From contig JACCZE010000080.1 of assembly GCA_013696105.1 (NCBI GenBank), positions 1 through 39,654 of the forward strand: 39,654 nucleotides of DNA. The letters run 5' to 3'. The notes under the pieces were generated by a model. The model made no database searches. It was not told where the DNA came from and saw nothing but the letters and a program-made list of their open reading frames with translations. The translations under genes and the position numbers were made by a program. Source of the DNA: Planctomycetota bacterium (lineage in GTDB: Bacteria > Planctomycetota > UBA11346). Of this stretch, positions 27,073 to 37,209 are shown piece by piece; the stretch's first letter is position 1; each line of letters begins with the position of its first letter.

Positions 27073-29289
27073 ATGATCTCACTCGCCAATGCTCTCCTGC
27101 TCGGCGGTCTGGTGGCGGTGGCGGCACCGGTCGTGGTGCACATCGCGCATCGTCGTCGCACGCGTACCATGGATTGGGGGGCGATGCGCTTCCTCATCGA
27201 GGTGGTGACGCGGCGCCAGCGGCAGATGTCGCTCGACCATCTGCTGCTCCTGGCGGTGCGGATGCTGGCGATCGCCTGCATCGCGTTCGCGCTGACGCGC
27301 CCGCAGCTGAGCTTCCGCGCCGCGGGTCTGGGAGACCTGATCTCGCGTACCGGCCGCACCGCGGCGGTGATCGTGATCGATGACAGCCTGTCGACCTCCG
27401 CTCCGCGCTCCGACCCGGCATTCGTCACGATGAAGCGCTTGGCGCACGCCTACATCGATACGTTGCGAGCCGGAGACGAGATCAGCCTGGTCGCCCTCTC
27501 GCGCCTGTCGGAACCCGCCGCGGATCCCATCTTCGACCTCGTCGGCGCGCACGAGTACATAGATCGGCTGGTCCCCACGGCGATCGCCAGCGACATGCCC
27601 GCGTTGATCGAGGCCGGTGTCGGACGATTTTCGCGCCATATGAACCCGCATGCCGAACTGGTGATCGTCACCGATGCGCGTGCTTCCGGGTTCTCGGTCG
27701 AGTCCAGCGACCGCTGGAGCGCCCTGCGCGGCCGGCTGACCGGCGCGGTTCAGGCCGCAGTGGGCACGCGTTCGCGGCCGCAGGTCATACTCCTCGCCGC
27801 AAGGCACGAGCATCCCCGCGGCAATCTCAGCGTCGCCGAGGTCGCCATCGACCGCACGCTCCTGCCTCCCGGACGACCGGTGACGATCATCGCCCGGCTG
27901 ATCAAGGACGGTGCTCAGCCGGTATCCGCAGCCCTGGTGCGACTGATGATCAACGGCCGGACCATCGAGGAACGCACACTCGATGTTCCCGGCGACCAGT
28001 CGCGTCAGATCAGCTTCGTGCACTCCTTCGACGAGCCGGGCAGCCACCTCATCGAGGTCGCTGTGGAAGGCGCGCGAGACGCGCTCGCCGAGGATGACCG
28101 CCGATCGCTGGCGGTCGAAGTCGAATCCGTCCTGCCGGTCCTGCTGGTCGAGGGCCGCCCGGGAACCGGTCTCGACGGTTCGCTCGGACTGCTCGCCGCC
28201 GCACTCGCGCCCAGGAACGTCGCGGGCGCTACGGGCAGCGGGGATCTCTTCGCGGTGAGCCGCGTCGGAGCGGATGGGGTGACCGAGCGTGCGCTCTCCC
28301 ACGCGCGCGTCGCCGTTCTCGGCGACGTTCCCGCGCTGGATGCGGAGGCCGTCTCGGCATTGGAACGCTTCGTAGTCGCCGGCGGCGGCATCTTCATCGT
28401 CGGCGGACCGGACACCGATCGCGATCTCGCGAACCGGTTCTGGTCCCGCGGAGGCGATGGCTTCCTGCCGACGGCTCTGGGAGCGCCCAAACGGGTACCC
28501 TCGGCGCATCCCGTGACCACGGCGGCGAGCCACCCCGCGGTTTCGGCATTCGCGGTCGGTGCCGCTGCCGCGTTACGGGAAGTCGCCGTGTCGCAGTACC
28601 TCGCGCTCACCGATCTGCCGCCCGATCTCGAACGGATCCTGGAACTGGATGACGGAAATCCCCTGCTCGTGACCCGCACCCGAGGCCGAGGCCGCGTCGC
28701 GCTCTTCGCGAGCTCGCTCGACGGCGCGTGGAACGACCTGCCCTACCGCAGCGCTTTCGTTCCCCTGTCGCGATCCCTGGTCGGCTGGTTGGGGGGCAAC
28801 ATCCTCCCGCCACGCAATCTGATCGCAGGCGACCGTCTCGCCTGGTTCCCGGCTGCCGATGGCTCGCTCGGTGACGTTACCGCCCAGGGTCCGGACGGAC
28901 AAACCCTGCCGCTCATGCGCAGCGCGTGGGAAGGGCACCCCGCGCTGGTCAGCGCGCCACTGACACGCATCGGCGCATACGCCATCCGCACCGGCGCCAG
29001 CCGACGTCCGATCTGGTTCCAGGTCGGCTTGGCCAGCGCGGAATCGCGACTCTCGCCCCTGACCGACGCCCAGCTCGAGGGAATCCTGGCGGGAATCCCA
29101 CGCCACGATGTGGCGGATCCGGCGCAGGTGTCAGGCCTGTTCACCATCGCGGGGAACCGCACCCACGAGCTGTGGCGCTGGCTGATCGCTGCCGGCATCC
29201 TCCTGTTGATCATCGAAACCGTTATCACGCAGGTCCAGTCGAAGCGCGAACGCAGCTACCCGCAGCCGGCGACCGGACGACCCGCATGA
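27073..29289 (+). CDS. BatA-like membrane protein: N-terminal double TM, VWA domain, glutamine-amidotransferase-like region
   Basis: 738 aa; 'LANALLLGGLVAVAAPVVVHIAHRRRTRTMDWGAMRFL' BatA N-terminus; 'VIVIDDSLSTSAPR' MIDAS; 'ALERFVVAGGGIFIVGGPDTD'. Confidence 0.85.
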   Translation: MISLANALLLGGLVAVAAPVVVHIAHRRRTRTMDWGAMRFLIEVVTRRQRQMSLDHLLLLAVRMLAIACIAFALTRPQLSFRAAGLGDLISRTGRTAAVIVIDDSLSTSAPRSDPAFVTMKRLAHAYIDTLRAGDEISLVALSRLSEPAADPIFDLVGAHEYIDRLVPTAIASDMPALIEAGVGRFSRHMNPHAELVIVTDARASGFSVESSDRWSALRGRLTGAVQAAVGTRSRPQVILLAARHEHPRGNLSVAEVAIDRTLLPPGRPVTIIARLIKDGAQPVSAALVRLMINGRTIEERTLDVPGDQSRQISFVHSFDEPGSHLIEVAVEGARDALAEDDRRSLAVEVESVLPVLLVEGRPGTGLDGSLGLLAAALAPRNVAGATGSGDLFAVSRVGADGVTERALSHARVAVLGDVPALDAEAVSALERFVVAGGGIFIVGGPDTDRDLANRFWSRGGDGFLPTALGAPKRVPSAHPVTTAASHPAVSAFAVGAAAALREVAVSQYLALTDLPPDLERILELDDGNPLLVTRTRGRGRVALFASSLDGAWNDLPYRSAFVPLSRSLVGWLGGNILPPRNLIAGDRLAWFPAADGSLGDVTAQGPDGQTLPLMRSAWEGHPALVSAPLTRIGAYAIRTGASRRPIWFQVGLASAESRLSPLTDAQLEGILAGIPRHDVADPAQVSGLFTIAGNRTHELWRWLIAAGILLLIIETVITQVQSKRERSYPQPATGRPA

Positions 29290-32200
29290 ACCAGGATGGT
29301 TGGAACATCGTCCTCGTTGGAATCCCCTGGTGGGTGGTTCTTCCGGCTGCGTTCGCCTGCGGATCCCTGTTGCTGGTGCTGCAGCGACACGAGATCGCCC
29401 ACCTGTCGCCGCGCCGGAAGGCATCCCTGCGCGCGCTGCGCCTGATCTCGGTCTCGGCGGTGCTGCTCCTGCTGCTCGAGCCGACGCTCACCCACGACCG
29501 CTCGCTCAGCCAGAAGCCGGCGATCGCGGTGGTCGTCGACACCTCCGGGTCGATGGCCGCCACCGATGCGCACATGGCGGCGATCCACCGCCTGGACGAA
29601 GCGACCGCCCTGGGCCTGATCGAACCGAACCTGCGTCCGGATGTGATGCGCCGTGCGGCGGACGCGCTGGTCGAAATCCGAGCCGAGATGCCGACGATGA
29701 TCGCGGCCGCGTCAGTACCGAACACAGCACGCGCGCGTGCCAGCGCCTCCGCTGCGCGCGGCCGCATCGCGAGTGCGTGCGCGACGCGCGCGCGGATGCT
29801 GAGGGACCTCGTCGGCGGTTTGGCCGGTCACCCCGAATTCGCGCAGCACATGGGCGCGCATCTGGCTATCCTCGATCGGGTGGCCGCAGCGCTATCGGCG
29901 GATGCGCCAGGCAGCCCCGTGGACCCGGCTCTGGCCAGCGACGCCGCAGCGCTCGGAGAAGGGGCGGGAGCCATCCATGACCGGCTCCTCGATGCGCAGG
30001 CCGCCGCCGATGCCGCGCTGGTGTCCGGTGCGGATGCGGCCTCGCCGATCGCCCAAGGCCTGGAGCGCTTCTCGCGTCTGTCCCGCTGCGAGCGCGCGAT
30101 CCGCCTGGTGCGGGACACCATCGTCCCGGAACTGGAGAAGGTGGCGGAGGTATCCGTCGTCGCGCTCGCCGATCGCGCGCCGCGTCTGGACCTCGACCCG
30201 GCGCATCGGCCGAATCCAGGCGGTACCACCGATTTCTCGCAGGGGCTGTCCTACCTCGCGCGGGAATGGCCACAGGGCAGCACCGCCCATATCGGCGGCG
30301 TGGTGCTGGTATCGGATGGCCGGCAGACGGCGGGATCCGACGCGATTCCCGCGGTGCGAGCTCTGGCCGCGCGCGGCGCTCGCGTCGCCACGATCTGCGT
30401 CGGCGATCCGGATGTGCCCCGCGACGCGGTGGTCGCTGAACTCAGCGGATCGCCCGAGGTCTTCAAAGGAGAGATCGTGCGCCTCGATGCGCGGGTGCGC
30501 ATCAGCGGTTACGGCCAGACCGATTGGGACCTGGTGCTGTCATGCGACGGCATGGAGGTCGATCGTCGGACGATCCGCGGCACCGGCACCTGGCAGAGCG
30601 AACGGTTCGAGAATGGCGATGCGGTCGCGGGTCTGCATACCTGGGAAGCGCGGCTCGAACGATCGAGCGTCTCCGCCAGCCTGGTGCGCGCAGGCGGTGG
30701 TCTCAATCGCGAGGTGTGGTCCGGTATCGCTGGCGCATCCATCCAGGATCTGCTGATCCAACCGGGTTTCGACCAGAGGCCTACGGAATCCGCGATCGTG
30801 GAATCGGTGGACGTCCAGGATAATCGTGAGAATTATGGCGAGCGTCTGCGCGGATACGTCATACCGCCGGCATCCGGTTGGTACACGTTCTGGATCAGCG
30901 GCGATGATGCCTGCGAATTGCGGCTCGCGCTGGGCAGCGACCAGTTGGAAACCCGCGTCCTCGCCAGCGTCCCGGAATACACCGACACGAAGATCTGGGA
31001 TAGATTCGAATCCCAGCGATCGAAGCCGGTGTTCCTGCAGGCGGGCAAGGCCTACTACATCGAGGCCCTCCATAAGCAGGGCCTGGGGGCGGGACACGTC
31101 GCCGTCGGTTGGCAGCTTCCCGACAACAAGCTCGAACGGCCGATCCCCGCCATCCGTTTGGCGCCAGCGGAACGGGCTGTGCCGGCACAACCAGTCGACA
31201 TCGCCGACCAACCCGAGGCGAGCATGGCGAACAACGTGGCGCGATGCTCGATCGCCGTCATCGACGACCCCTTGAAGGTGCTGGTCGTCGATGCGACTCC
31301 ACGCTGGGAATCCCGCTACCTCGTCGGCCTGTTCGAACGAGATCGACGCGTAGATGTCGATCGCAGATACCGCAGCGTCCGCTTGGCGCGCGCCGAGCAC
31401 GTCCTCCTGCCTCAAACCCAGGGGGCGATCGACCTGTATGACGTCATCGTGATCGGCGACCTCACCGCGACCGAGATCACCACCGAGGACCAGACCCGCC
31501 TTGAACGCTTCGTCTCGAATCGCGGCGGCTTCCTGGTCTGCATCAGCGGTCCACGTGGAATGCCCGCGAGCTTCGGGCTCGGCGCCCTCGCGAGCGTGCT
31601 GCCGGTGCGCACTGGTACCGCAGCCACGGCAGCCCAGGGACCAGTGACGGTCGCACTTCCGACATCGGACGCCGGGGGATCCCACGATGCGATCACAACG
31701 GTGCTGGACGATCCGGCGCTCAATCGCCGCCTGTGGCCCGCACTGCCCCCTCTCCAGTGGTCGATTCCGGGAGTGACGGCGAAACCAGGTGCGCTGGTCC
31801 TGCTCGAAGGCCACGGAGCGCTTCCAGGACCGATCGCGGTGGCGAACCGCTCCGGTGCCGGACGCGTGCTGTGGATGGGAAGCGATGAGACCTGGCGGTG
31901 GCGTGACAAGCTGGGCGATCGTGTGCACCAGACCTTCTGGCTGCAAGCGGTGCGATGGGGCGTGGGCAGCCGATTGCGGGGACAGGATGTGCGACTCCAG
32001 GCGGCCATCGATCGCATCCTCATCGAACCCGATGAATCGGTCGAGCTGCGTGCCCGTGCACGCCACGGCGACGGTTCCGAAGCCAGCGTCCCCCGCGCCA
32101 CCCTGTCCGCCATCGACGATCGCGGAACGGTCGTCGCGATGAGCGAGCAGCAACTGGCCCTGCAGCCGGTGATCGACGCCGAGGGCATCTACCACGCATC

Positions 32201-32555
32201 GATCGGATCCTTGACCGAGGGGCGCTGGCGGATCGTGATCACGAGCGACCATCCCCAGCACCACGGCCTGAGCGAAATCCGCGAGCTCATCGTGCGGCAG
32301 CGCGGTAGCCGCGAAGGAATCGAGCTCGCTTCGGACCCCGCGCACCTCGCGCACCTCGCGGCTGCGGGGGGATTCCGATCTGGGGGAATGGATCAGGCCC
32401 GCGCGATCGCACGGGACCTCGCTCGCGGCCTGAGGCCGACGCTGACCTCCAAACGCTCGACCTGGAGCCTGTGGAACGGCTACGGTGCCTTGGTGGTGAT
32501 CACCGCGCTGCTCGCTTGCGAATGGCTCTGGCGCAAACGCCTCGGATTGCCGTGA
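29286..32555 (+). CDS. Large membrane VWA protein with embedded PA14 domain and GATase1-like region
   Basis: ATG at 29286 overlaps previous stop (ATGA), giving 1090 aa; 'PAIAVVVDTSGSMAATD' MIDAS; 'EVWSGIAGASIQDLLIQPGFDQRPTE...YGERLRGYVIPPASGWYTFWISGDDACELRL...LQAGKAYYIEALHKQGLGAGHVAVGWQLP' PA14; C-terminal TM 'YGALVVITALLACEWLW'. The N-terminal part of the longer ORF (from 28926) overlaps the upstream CDS. Confidence 0.85.
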   Translation: MNQDGWNIVLVGIPWWVVLPAAFACGSLLLVLQRHEIAHLSPRRKASLRALRLISVSAVLLLLLEPTLTHDRSLSQKPAIAVVVDTSGSMAATDAHMAAIHRLDEATALGLIEPNLRPDVMRRAADALVEIRAEMPTMIAAASVPNTARARASASAARGRIASACATRARMLRDLVGGLAGHPEFAQHMGAHLAILDRVAAALSADAPGSPVDPALASDAAALGEGAGAIHDRLLDAQAAADAALVSGADAASPIAQGLERFSRLSRCERAIRLVRDTIVPELEKVAEVSVVALADRAPRLDLDPAHRPNPGGTTDFSQGLSYLAREWPQGSTAHIGGVVLVSDGRQTAGSDAIPAVRALAARGARVATICVGDPDVPRDAVVAELSGSPEVFKGEIVRLDARVRISGYGQTDWDLVLSCDGMEVDRRTIRGTGTWQSERFENGDAVAGLHTWEARLERSSVSASLVRAGGGLNREVWSGIAGASIQDLLIQPGFDQRPTESAIVESVDVQDNRENYGERLRGYVIPPASGWYTFWISGDDACELRLALGSDQLETRVLASVPEYTDTKIWDRFESQRSKPVFLQAGKAYYIEALHKQGLGAGHVAVGWQLPDNKLERPIPAIRLAPAERAVPAQPVDIADQPEASMANNVARCSIAVIDDPLKVLVVDATPRWESRYLVGLFERDRRVDVDRRYRSVRLARAEHVLLPQTQGAIDLYDVIVIGDLTATEITTEDQTRLERFVSNRGGFLVCISGPRGMPASFGLGALASVLPVRTGTAATAAQGPVTVALPTSDAGGSHDAITTVLDDPALNRRLWPALPPLQWSIPGVTAKPGALVLLEGHGALPGPIAVANRSGAGRVLWMGSDETWRWRDKLGDRVHQTFWLQAVRWGVGSRLRGQDVRLQAAIDRILIEPDESVELRARARHGDGSEASVPRATLSAIDDRGTVVAMSEQQLALQPVIDAEGIYHASIGSLTEGRWRIVITSDHPQHHGLSEIRELIVRQRGSREGIELASDPAHLAHLAAAGGFRSGGMDQARAIARDLARGLRPTLTSKRSTWSLWNGYGALVVITALLACEWLWRKRLGLP

Positions 32556-32620
32556 GGCCGTCGGAGACCCGATGTTTCCGGCTCACATCAGCAAACCAGC
32601 CTGGTAGCCCGAGCCGGGCC

Positions 32621-32652
32621 CCGTTTTCGCGATAAACCGTTTTCGTGATAAA
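32621..32652. repeat. Tandem 16-bp direct repeat
   Basis: CCGTTTTCGCGATAAA followed directly by CCGTTTTCGTGATAAA (1 mismatch). Confidence 0.85.
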
Positions 32653-32654
32653 GA

Positions 32655-32677
32655 GTCCGGCATTCCGGAATCCGGAC
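32655..32677. promoter_or_regulatory. Near-perfect 23-bp palindrome, possible operator
   Basis: GTCCGG-C-ATTCCGGAAT-CCGGAC, 3 bp after the direct repeats. Confidence 0.45.
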
Positions 32678-32769
32678 CGTTCACGGGCACCGGGTGCAAG
32701 CTGGGTGGGGAAACTGTGCCCGTGTGATGGTCGATCGGGTATCATGCCGGCTGCCGATCAGGAGGCACC

Positions 32770-33720
32770 ATGACGCTCGTTCCAACTCTGGCCACAGCCG
32801 CGGCTCTGATCCTCTGTGCCGGCATGGCCAAGGCCTGCGACCACCACGAGATCGCCGACCACGGGCCCACCAGTGATCGCGCCGCGCACATGCACGACAA
32901 CAAGGTGGGTTCCCTGCGGGGAAAGGGTGTAATCGCAGCACACGGTCCACACGAGCCGGTGTCGTTGGCCGGTGCTCCGGGTCGACCGGCCACGAATGAT
33001 CGCGCCTCCGGTGAGGGTGAGTCGATTGCCGACCGTCACCCAGACGTTGGCCAGTCGGGTGCTCCGGCTCTCTCCGACGGTATCCCCGTTGCCGTCCGCG
33101 CGACCCTGCGGCGTGAACAACCGGACGCAGAGCCGTCCCGCCTGCGACGTTCGAGCGAGAACGGGCGCATCGTCTATCAGGCACGTTACCAACGCGAGGG
33201 TCGCGATCTGGAATTGAAGGTCGCCGAAGACGGGTCGATCGTGTGGCGGAACGATCTCAAGGAGCAGGCACGCCGGGAAGAGAACGCCCTACGGGAAGGA
33301 TCATCGGGGAGCGGTCGGTCGCCCGAAGCGACGCAGGACAACAAGCCCACCGCTGATGGCGCCCCGGGCGGGGACCGCGACAGCGGGGCTGATTCTCCGC
33401 CGGTCGGCGAAACCCCGAAGCCCCAGGACGATCCGCTGGAGCGCAAATTGAACGAATCGCAGGCGCGGTCGGCGGATTCGTCCACCGACTCCACGGACCA
33501 GGAGGAGCCGCCTCCGACCGGCAAGCGCCTGGCCATCGAGCAGGTCCCCGATGCCGTGAAAGAGACGATCGTGCGCGAATCTGCCGGTCTGGCGATCACC
33601 GACATCCGACGCGACAGTGACGACGGCCGCACCTGGTATCGCGTGAAATTCCGCGTCCCGGACGGCAAGGACATCAAGCTGAAGGTCGCCGAGGACGGGA
33701 CCGTGATCTCGCGAAAGTGA
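32770..33720 (+). CDS. Secreted protein with two PepSY-like repeats separated by a low-complexity linker
   Basis: AGGAGG RBS at 32760-32765; signal peptide; repeats 'DLELKVAEDGSIVWRND' and 'DIKLKVAEDGTVISRK'. Confidence 0.75.
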   Translation: MTLVPTLATAAALILCAGMAKACDHHEIADHGPTSDRAAHMHDNKVGSLRGKGVIAAHGPHEPVSLAGAPGRPATNDRASGEGESIADRHPDVGQSGAPALSDGIPVAVRATLRREQPDAEPSRLRRSSENGRIVYQARYQREGRDLELKVAEDGSIVWRNDLKEQARREENALREGSSGSGRSPEATQDNKPTADGAPGGDRDSGADSPPVGETPKPQDDPLERKLNESQARSADSSTDSTDQEEPPPTGKRLAIEQVPDAVKETIVRESAGLAITDIRRDSDDGRTWYRVKFRVPDGKDIKLKVAEDGTVISRK

Positions 33721-33724
33721 GCGC

Positions 33725-35158
33725 TCAGGACCTCGGCAATCCGAAGTCGAAATAGGCTGCGGCGTTCCGGTAGCAGATGTCCGCCACCATCTCGCCGACC
33801 ATGGCCACGTCGTCGGGCAGCTGGCCGTCTGCCATCTCGCGACCGAGCATGCCGCAGAGGATACGGCGGAAGTACTCGTGACGGGTGTAGCTGAGGAATG
33901 AGCGGGAGTCGGTGAGCATGCCGACGAATCGGCTGAGCAGGCCCATATTCGACAGCGCGTCGATCTGTCGCTCCATTCCGTCCTTCTGGTCGAGGAACCA
34001 CCAGCCGCTGCCGAACTGCAGCTTCCCGGGAACGGTGCCGTCCTGGAAGTTCCCGAGCATGGTGGCGAGCACCTCGTTGTCCCGAGGGTTGAGGTTGTAG
34101 AGGATGGTGCGAGCCAGCCGATCGGCGGAGTCGAGGCGATCGAGCAGGCGCGACAGCGGCGCTGCGTAATTGGCGTCGCCGATCGAATCGAACCCCTGAT
34201 CCGGACCCAGTGCCCGTCCCTGCCGGGTGTTGTTGTTGCGCATCGCACCGATGTGGTACTGCTGCACCCAACCCTTCGCGTGGTCCATCACCGCCCATTC
34301 ATAGAGCATCGCCGACTTGAAACGCCGGGATTCCAACTCGTTTGGTGCCTTTCCCGATCTGACGGCCGCGAAGATCGCATCGATATCCGCATCCGAGTAC
34401 GGTTCGGCATACACCGTGTCGAGGCCGTGATCCGACAGACGACAGCCGAGCGCATGGAAATAGTCATGCCGCTTGGCGAGCGCATCGCGGTACTGCTGCA
34501 TCGTCGCGATCGCGGTATCCGAGGCTTCCTCGAGACGTGCGATCCACGCATTGAACGTGGCGGGATCATCGATCGCCATGCCCTTGTCCGGGCGCCAGGT
34601 GGGACGGACCTGGACGGCGAAGGAGGCATCCTGGGCGATCGCGCGGTGGTGGTCGAGCGAGTCCACCGGGTCGTCGGTCGTGCAGACGACGGCGACCTGC
34701 ATCTGACGCATGATCCCGCGAGCGGTGAAGGCGCTTTCGGCGAGCCGTTCGTTGCAGGCATCCCAGATACCGCGCGCGGTGTCGGGCCCGAGCAGGCGGT
34801 CGGAGATGCCGAATGGCCGCTTGAGCTCGAGATGCGTCCAATGGTAGAGCGGATTCCTCAGGCACTTCGGCACGGTCTCGGCCCAGCGCTGGAACTTCTC
34901 CCAGTCGCTGGCGTCTCCGGTGATGAACCGCTCGGGAATGCCATTGGTGCGCATGGCCCGCCATTTGTAGTGGTCCCCGGCGAGCCAGATGGCCGACAGG
35001 TTGGCGAAACGCCGATCGGTGGCGATGTCCTGCGGCGACAAATGGCAGTGGTAGTCGACGATCGGCTGATCCTTGGCGAAGCCATGGTACAGTTCGACTG
35101 CGCGCGGCGTCGACAGCAGGAAATCCTCGGTGATGAAGGCGTCTGGGCGTCGTTCCAT
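33725..35158 (-). CDS. uxaC: Glucuronate (uronate) isomerase
   Basis: 477 aa; '[67 protein letters not shown]', '[35 protein letters not shown]' diagnostic. Confidence 0.96.
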   Translation of the reverse strand: MERRPDAFITEDFLLSTPRAVELYHGFAKDQPIVDYHCHLSPQDIATDRRFANLSAIWLAGDHYKWRAMRTNGIPERFITGDASDWEKFQRWAETVPKCLRNPLYHWTHLELKRPFGISDRLLGPDTARGIWDACNERLAESAFTARGIMRQMQVAVVCTTDDPVDSLDHHRAIAQDASFAVQVRPTWRPDKGMAIDDPATFNAWIARLEEASDTAIATMQQYRDALAKRHDYFHALGCRLSDHGLDTVYAEPYSDADIDAIFAAVRSGKAPNELESRRFKSAMLYEWAVMDHAKGWVQQYHIGAMRNNNTRQGRALGPDQGFDSIGDANYAAPLSRLLDRLDSADRLARTILYNLNPRDNEVLATMLGNFQDGTVPGKLQFGSGWWFLDQKDGMERQIDALSNMGLLSRFVGMLTDSRSFLSYTRHEYFRRILCGMLGREMADGQLPDDVAMVGEMVADICYRNAAAYFDFGLPRS

Positions 35159-35304
35159 GGATGTCCCCGCTGCACACGGTCAGCTGCAGCCGCTGGGACA
35201 CAAGCGGAGCCCTTTCAGAGGGCGTGGCTACGGGTGCTTTGGTTCTTTATCCGCTCACACCAGAGGTAGTTTGTGCGGCCGCTCGGAGCGAGTCCGGGAC
35301 GCCT

Positions 35305-37209
35305 ATGCTCGAATCGCTCCACGACACCTCCATCCAACGGACCGCGACCCCGGCATCCCGACCGGTGGTCGCAGCGTCGGAAGCTGAAGCTCCAGGGCCG
35401 GTCGCCCGCAGGCTACCGCATGCCGAGTGGAGGCCGCTGCGGACATCGCACCTGACTCTCGCGGCGGGGTTGTGGTTGCTGGTGACGATCGCCGCCCTCG
35501 CTTCGCGACCGCTGCTACCGGTGGACGAGACCCGGTATCTCGCGGTCGCGTGGGAGATGTGGAGCAGCGGAGACGCCCTGGTGCCGCGTCTCAATGGAGA
35601 GCCCTACGCGCACAAGGGCCCGCTCCTGTTCTGGCTGATCAACGCTGGATGGTTGCTGGTCGGGGTGAACGAATGGACGGCGCGATTGACCGCCCCGCTA
35701 TTCGGCCTTGCCAGCGTGCTGATGACGGCACGCCTCGCACGTCAACTGTGGCCGGACCTGCCGCACGTGCGCGCTGCGGCGCCGCTGATCCTCGCGGGTG
35801 GCGGATTCTGGATCGTCTTTTCGAGCTTGACGTATTTCGATTCCCTCGTGACGTGCTTCACGCTGGTCGGCCTGTCTGGGATTCTCGAGATCGGCCGTGG
35901 CAGACTGCTCCGTGGCGGCCTGATGGCGACCATCGCCATGGCGTGCGGTCTGCTGACCAAAGGGCCGGTCCTGCTCGTTCACCTCGCACCGGTCGCGATC
36001 TGCGCGCCGCTCCTCTGCGGAGCGTTTTGGGGTGCGCCCATCGATGGTCGCGCACGCTCTCGTGGAGCTTGGTATGCGACGATCCTCGTCAGCCTGGTGG
36101 CCGGGGCGCTGATCGCGCTGGCGTGGGCACTGCCAGCTGCGGCCGCTGGCGGTGAGGATTTCGCACGCTCCATCCTCTTCGGTCAATCCGCCGACCGGGT
36201 GGTGAACTCCTTCGCCCACCCCCGTCCGGTGTGGTGGTACCTGGTGATCATCCCTCCCTTGCTGTTTCCATGGGTGTGTTGGCCCGCGCTCATGCGCGCT
36301 GCAGGCGCGTGCATCCGATCCGCGGTACGACCGGCCAGCGCAGCTGCTGTGAACGGCGCAGCAGCTGCCGACAGCGGACCCGCGACCGTCCTCGCCGAGC
36401 CGGGAACGCGTCTGTGCGTGATCTGGGTGGGCGGCGTGGTCGCGGCCTTGAGCCTGGTGAGCGGCAAGCTCCCCCATTACCTGATGCCGACCCTGCCCGC
36501 ATTCGCATTGCTGATCGCTCGCATCATCCCTCTCTGCGAGGCTCGCGGCGGACGCTACGACCGTGTCCCTGCCGCGATGCTGATCCTGATCGCCGGTATC
36601 GCAGCGACCGCTCTCGGCATCGCCGGGTCGGCCAAGGCACCGGAATGGCTCCTGCGCGCCGCCCTTCCCGGAGGCCTGGTCCTGATCATCGCGTCGATAA
36701 CCCTGCTCTGGGTACGCACACGCGCGACCATGAGCTGGGTGCTGTCCACCACGGCGATCGTGTCGCTGATGGTCGCGGCGCTGCACCTCGCCATCGCGCC
36801 GGCGCTGCGCGACGGGTACGATCTGAGTCCGGTCGCCGAACGGATCTCGCGGTTCCAGCAGTCGGGCGTGCATGTCGGCCACCTCGGCCGCTACCATGGC
36901 GAATACACCTTCCGTGGCCGACTGCAGCCGCTCGAGATCATCGAGCCATACCAGCTCGACGCGTGGGCGATCGCGCATCCCCGCGGGGTGATCGTCGGTT
37001 CCTATTCCGGTCATCCATGGCAGGACATGGCATGGCCCGAGTATCGACGCAGCTTCCGCGGAAAGAGCACCGTCGCGTTGTGGAGCGCCGACGAGGAACG
37101 CTACCGAGCGCTGCGGCAGCCCGACAGAGGGCCAGAGCCGACCCCACGGGAATATCGTGACCTCCGACGAACCGTCCTCTCCGGGTCGGGCGATGCCAAC
37201 AGTCGTTGA
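35305..37209 (+). CDS. Glycosyltransferase family 39 / ArnT-like membrane transferase
   Basis: ATG at 35305 (635 aa), 35161 also possible; 'LLPVDETRYLAVAWEMWSSGDALVPRLNGEPYAHKGPLLFWLINAGWLLVG', 'KLPHYLMPTLPAFALLIARI'. Confidence 0.88.
   Translation: MLESLHDTSIQRTATPASRPVVAASEAEAPGPVARRLPHAEWRPLRTSHLTLAAGLWLLVTIAALASRPLLPVDETRYLAVAWEMWSSGDALVPRLNGEPYAHKGPLLFWLINAGWLLVGVNEWTARLTAPLFGLASVLMTARLARQLWPDLPHVRAAAPLILAGGGFWIVFSSLTYFDSLVTCFTLVGLSGILEIGRGRLLRGGLMATIAMACGLLTKGPVLLVHLAPVAICAPLLCGAFWGAPIDGRARSRGAWYATILVSLVAGALIALAWALPAAAAGGEDFARSILFGQSADRVVNSFAHPRPVWWYLVIIPPLLFPWVCWPALMRAAGACIRSAVRPASAAAVNGAAAADSGPATVLAEPGTRLCVIWVGGVVAALSLVSGKLPHYLMPTLPAFALLIARIIPLCEARGGRYDRVPAAMLILIAGIAATALGIAGSAKAPEWLLRAALPGGLVLIIASITLLWVRTRATMSWVLSTTAIVSLMVAALHLAIAPALRDGYDLSPVAERISRFQQSGVHVGHLGRYHGEYTFRGRLQPLEIIEPYQLDAWAIAHPRGVIVGSYSGHPWQDMAWPEYRRSFRGKSTVALWSADEERYRALRQPDRGPEPTPREYRDLRRTVLSGSGDANSR

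Noticed and set aside
28926-29285. N-terminal extension of the 1209-aa ORF
   Set aside because: Overlaps the upstream BatA-like CDS in another frame; ATG at 29286 with ATGA coupling is far more plausible.
30540-32354. 604-aa minus-strand ORF opposite the VWA/PA14 gene
   Set aside because: Shadow ORF; the plus strand has coherent domain motifs, this strand does not.
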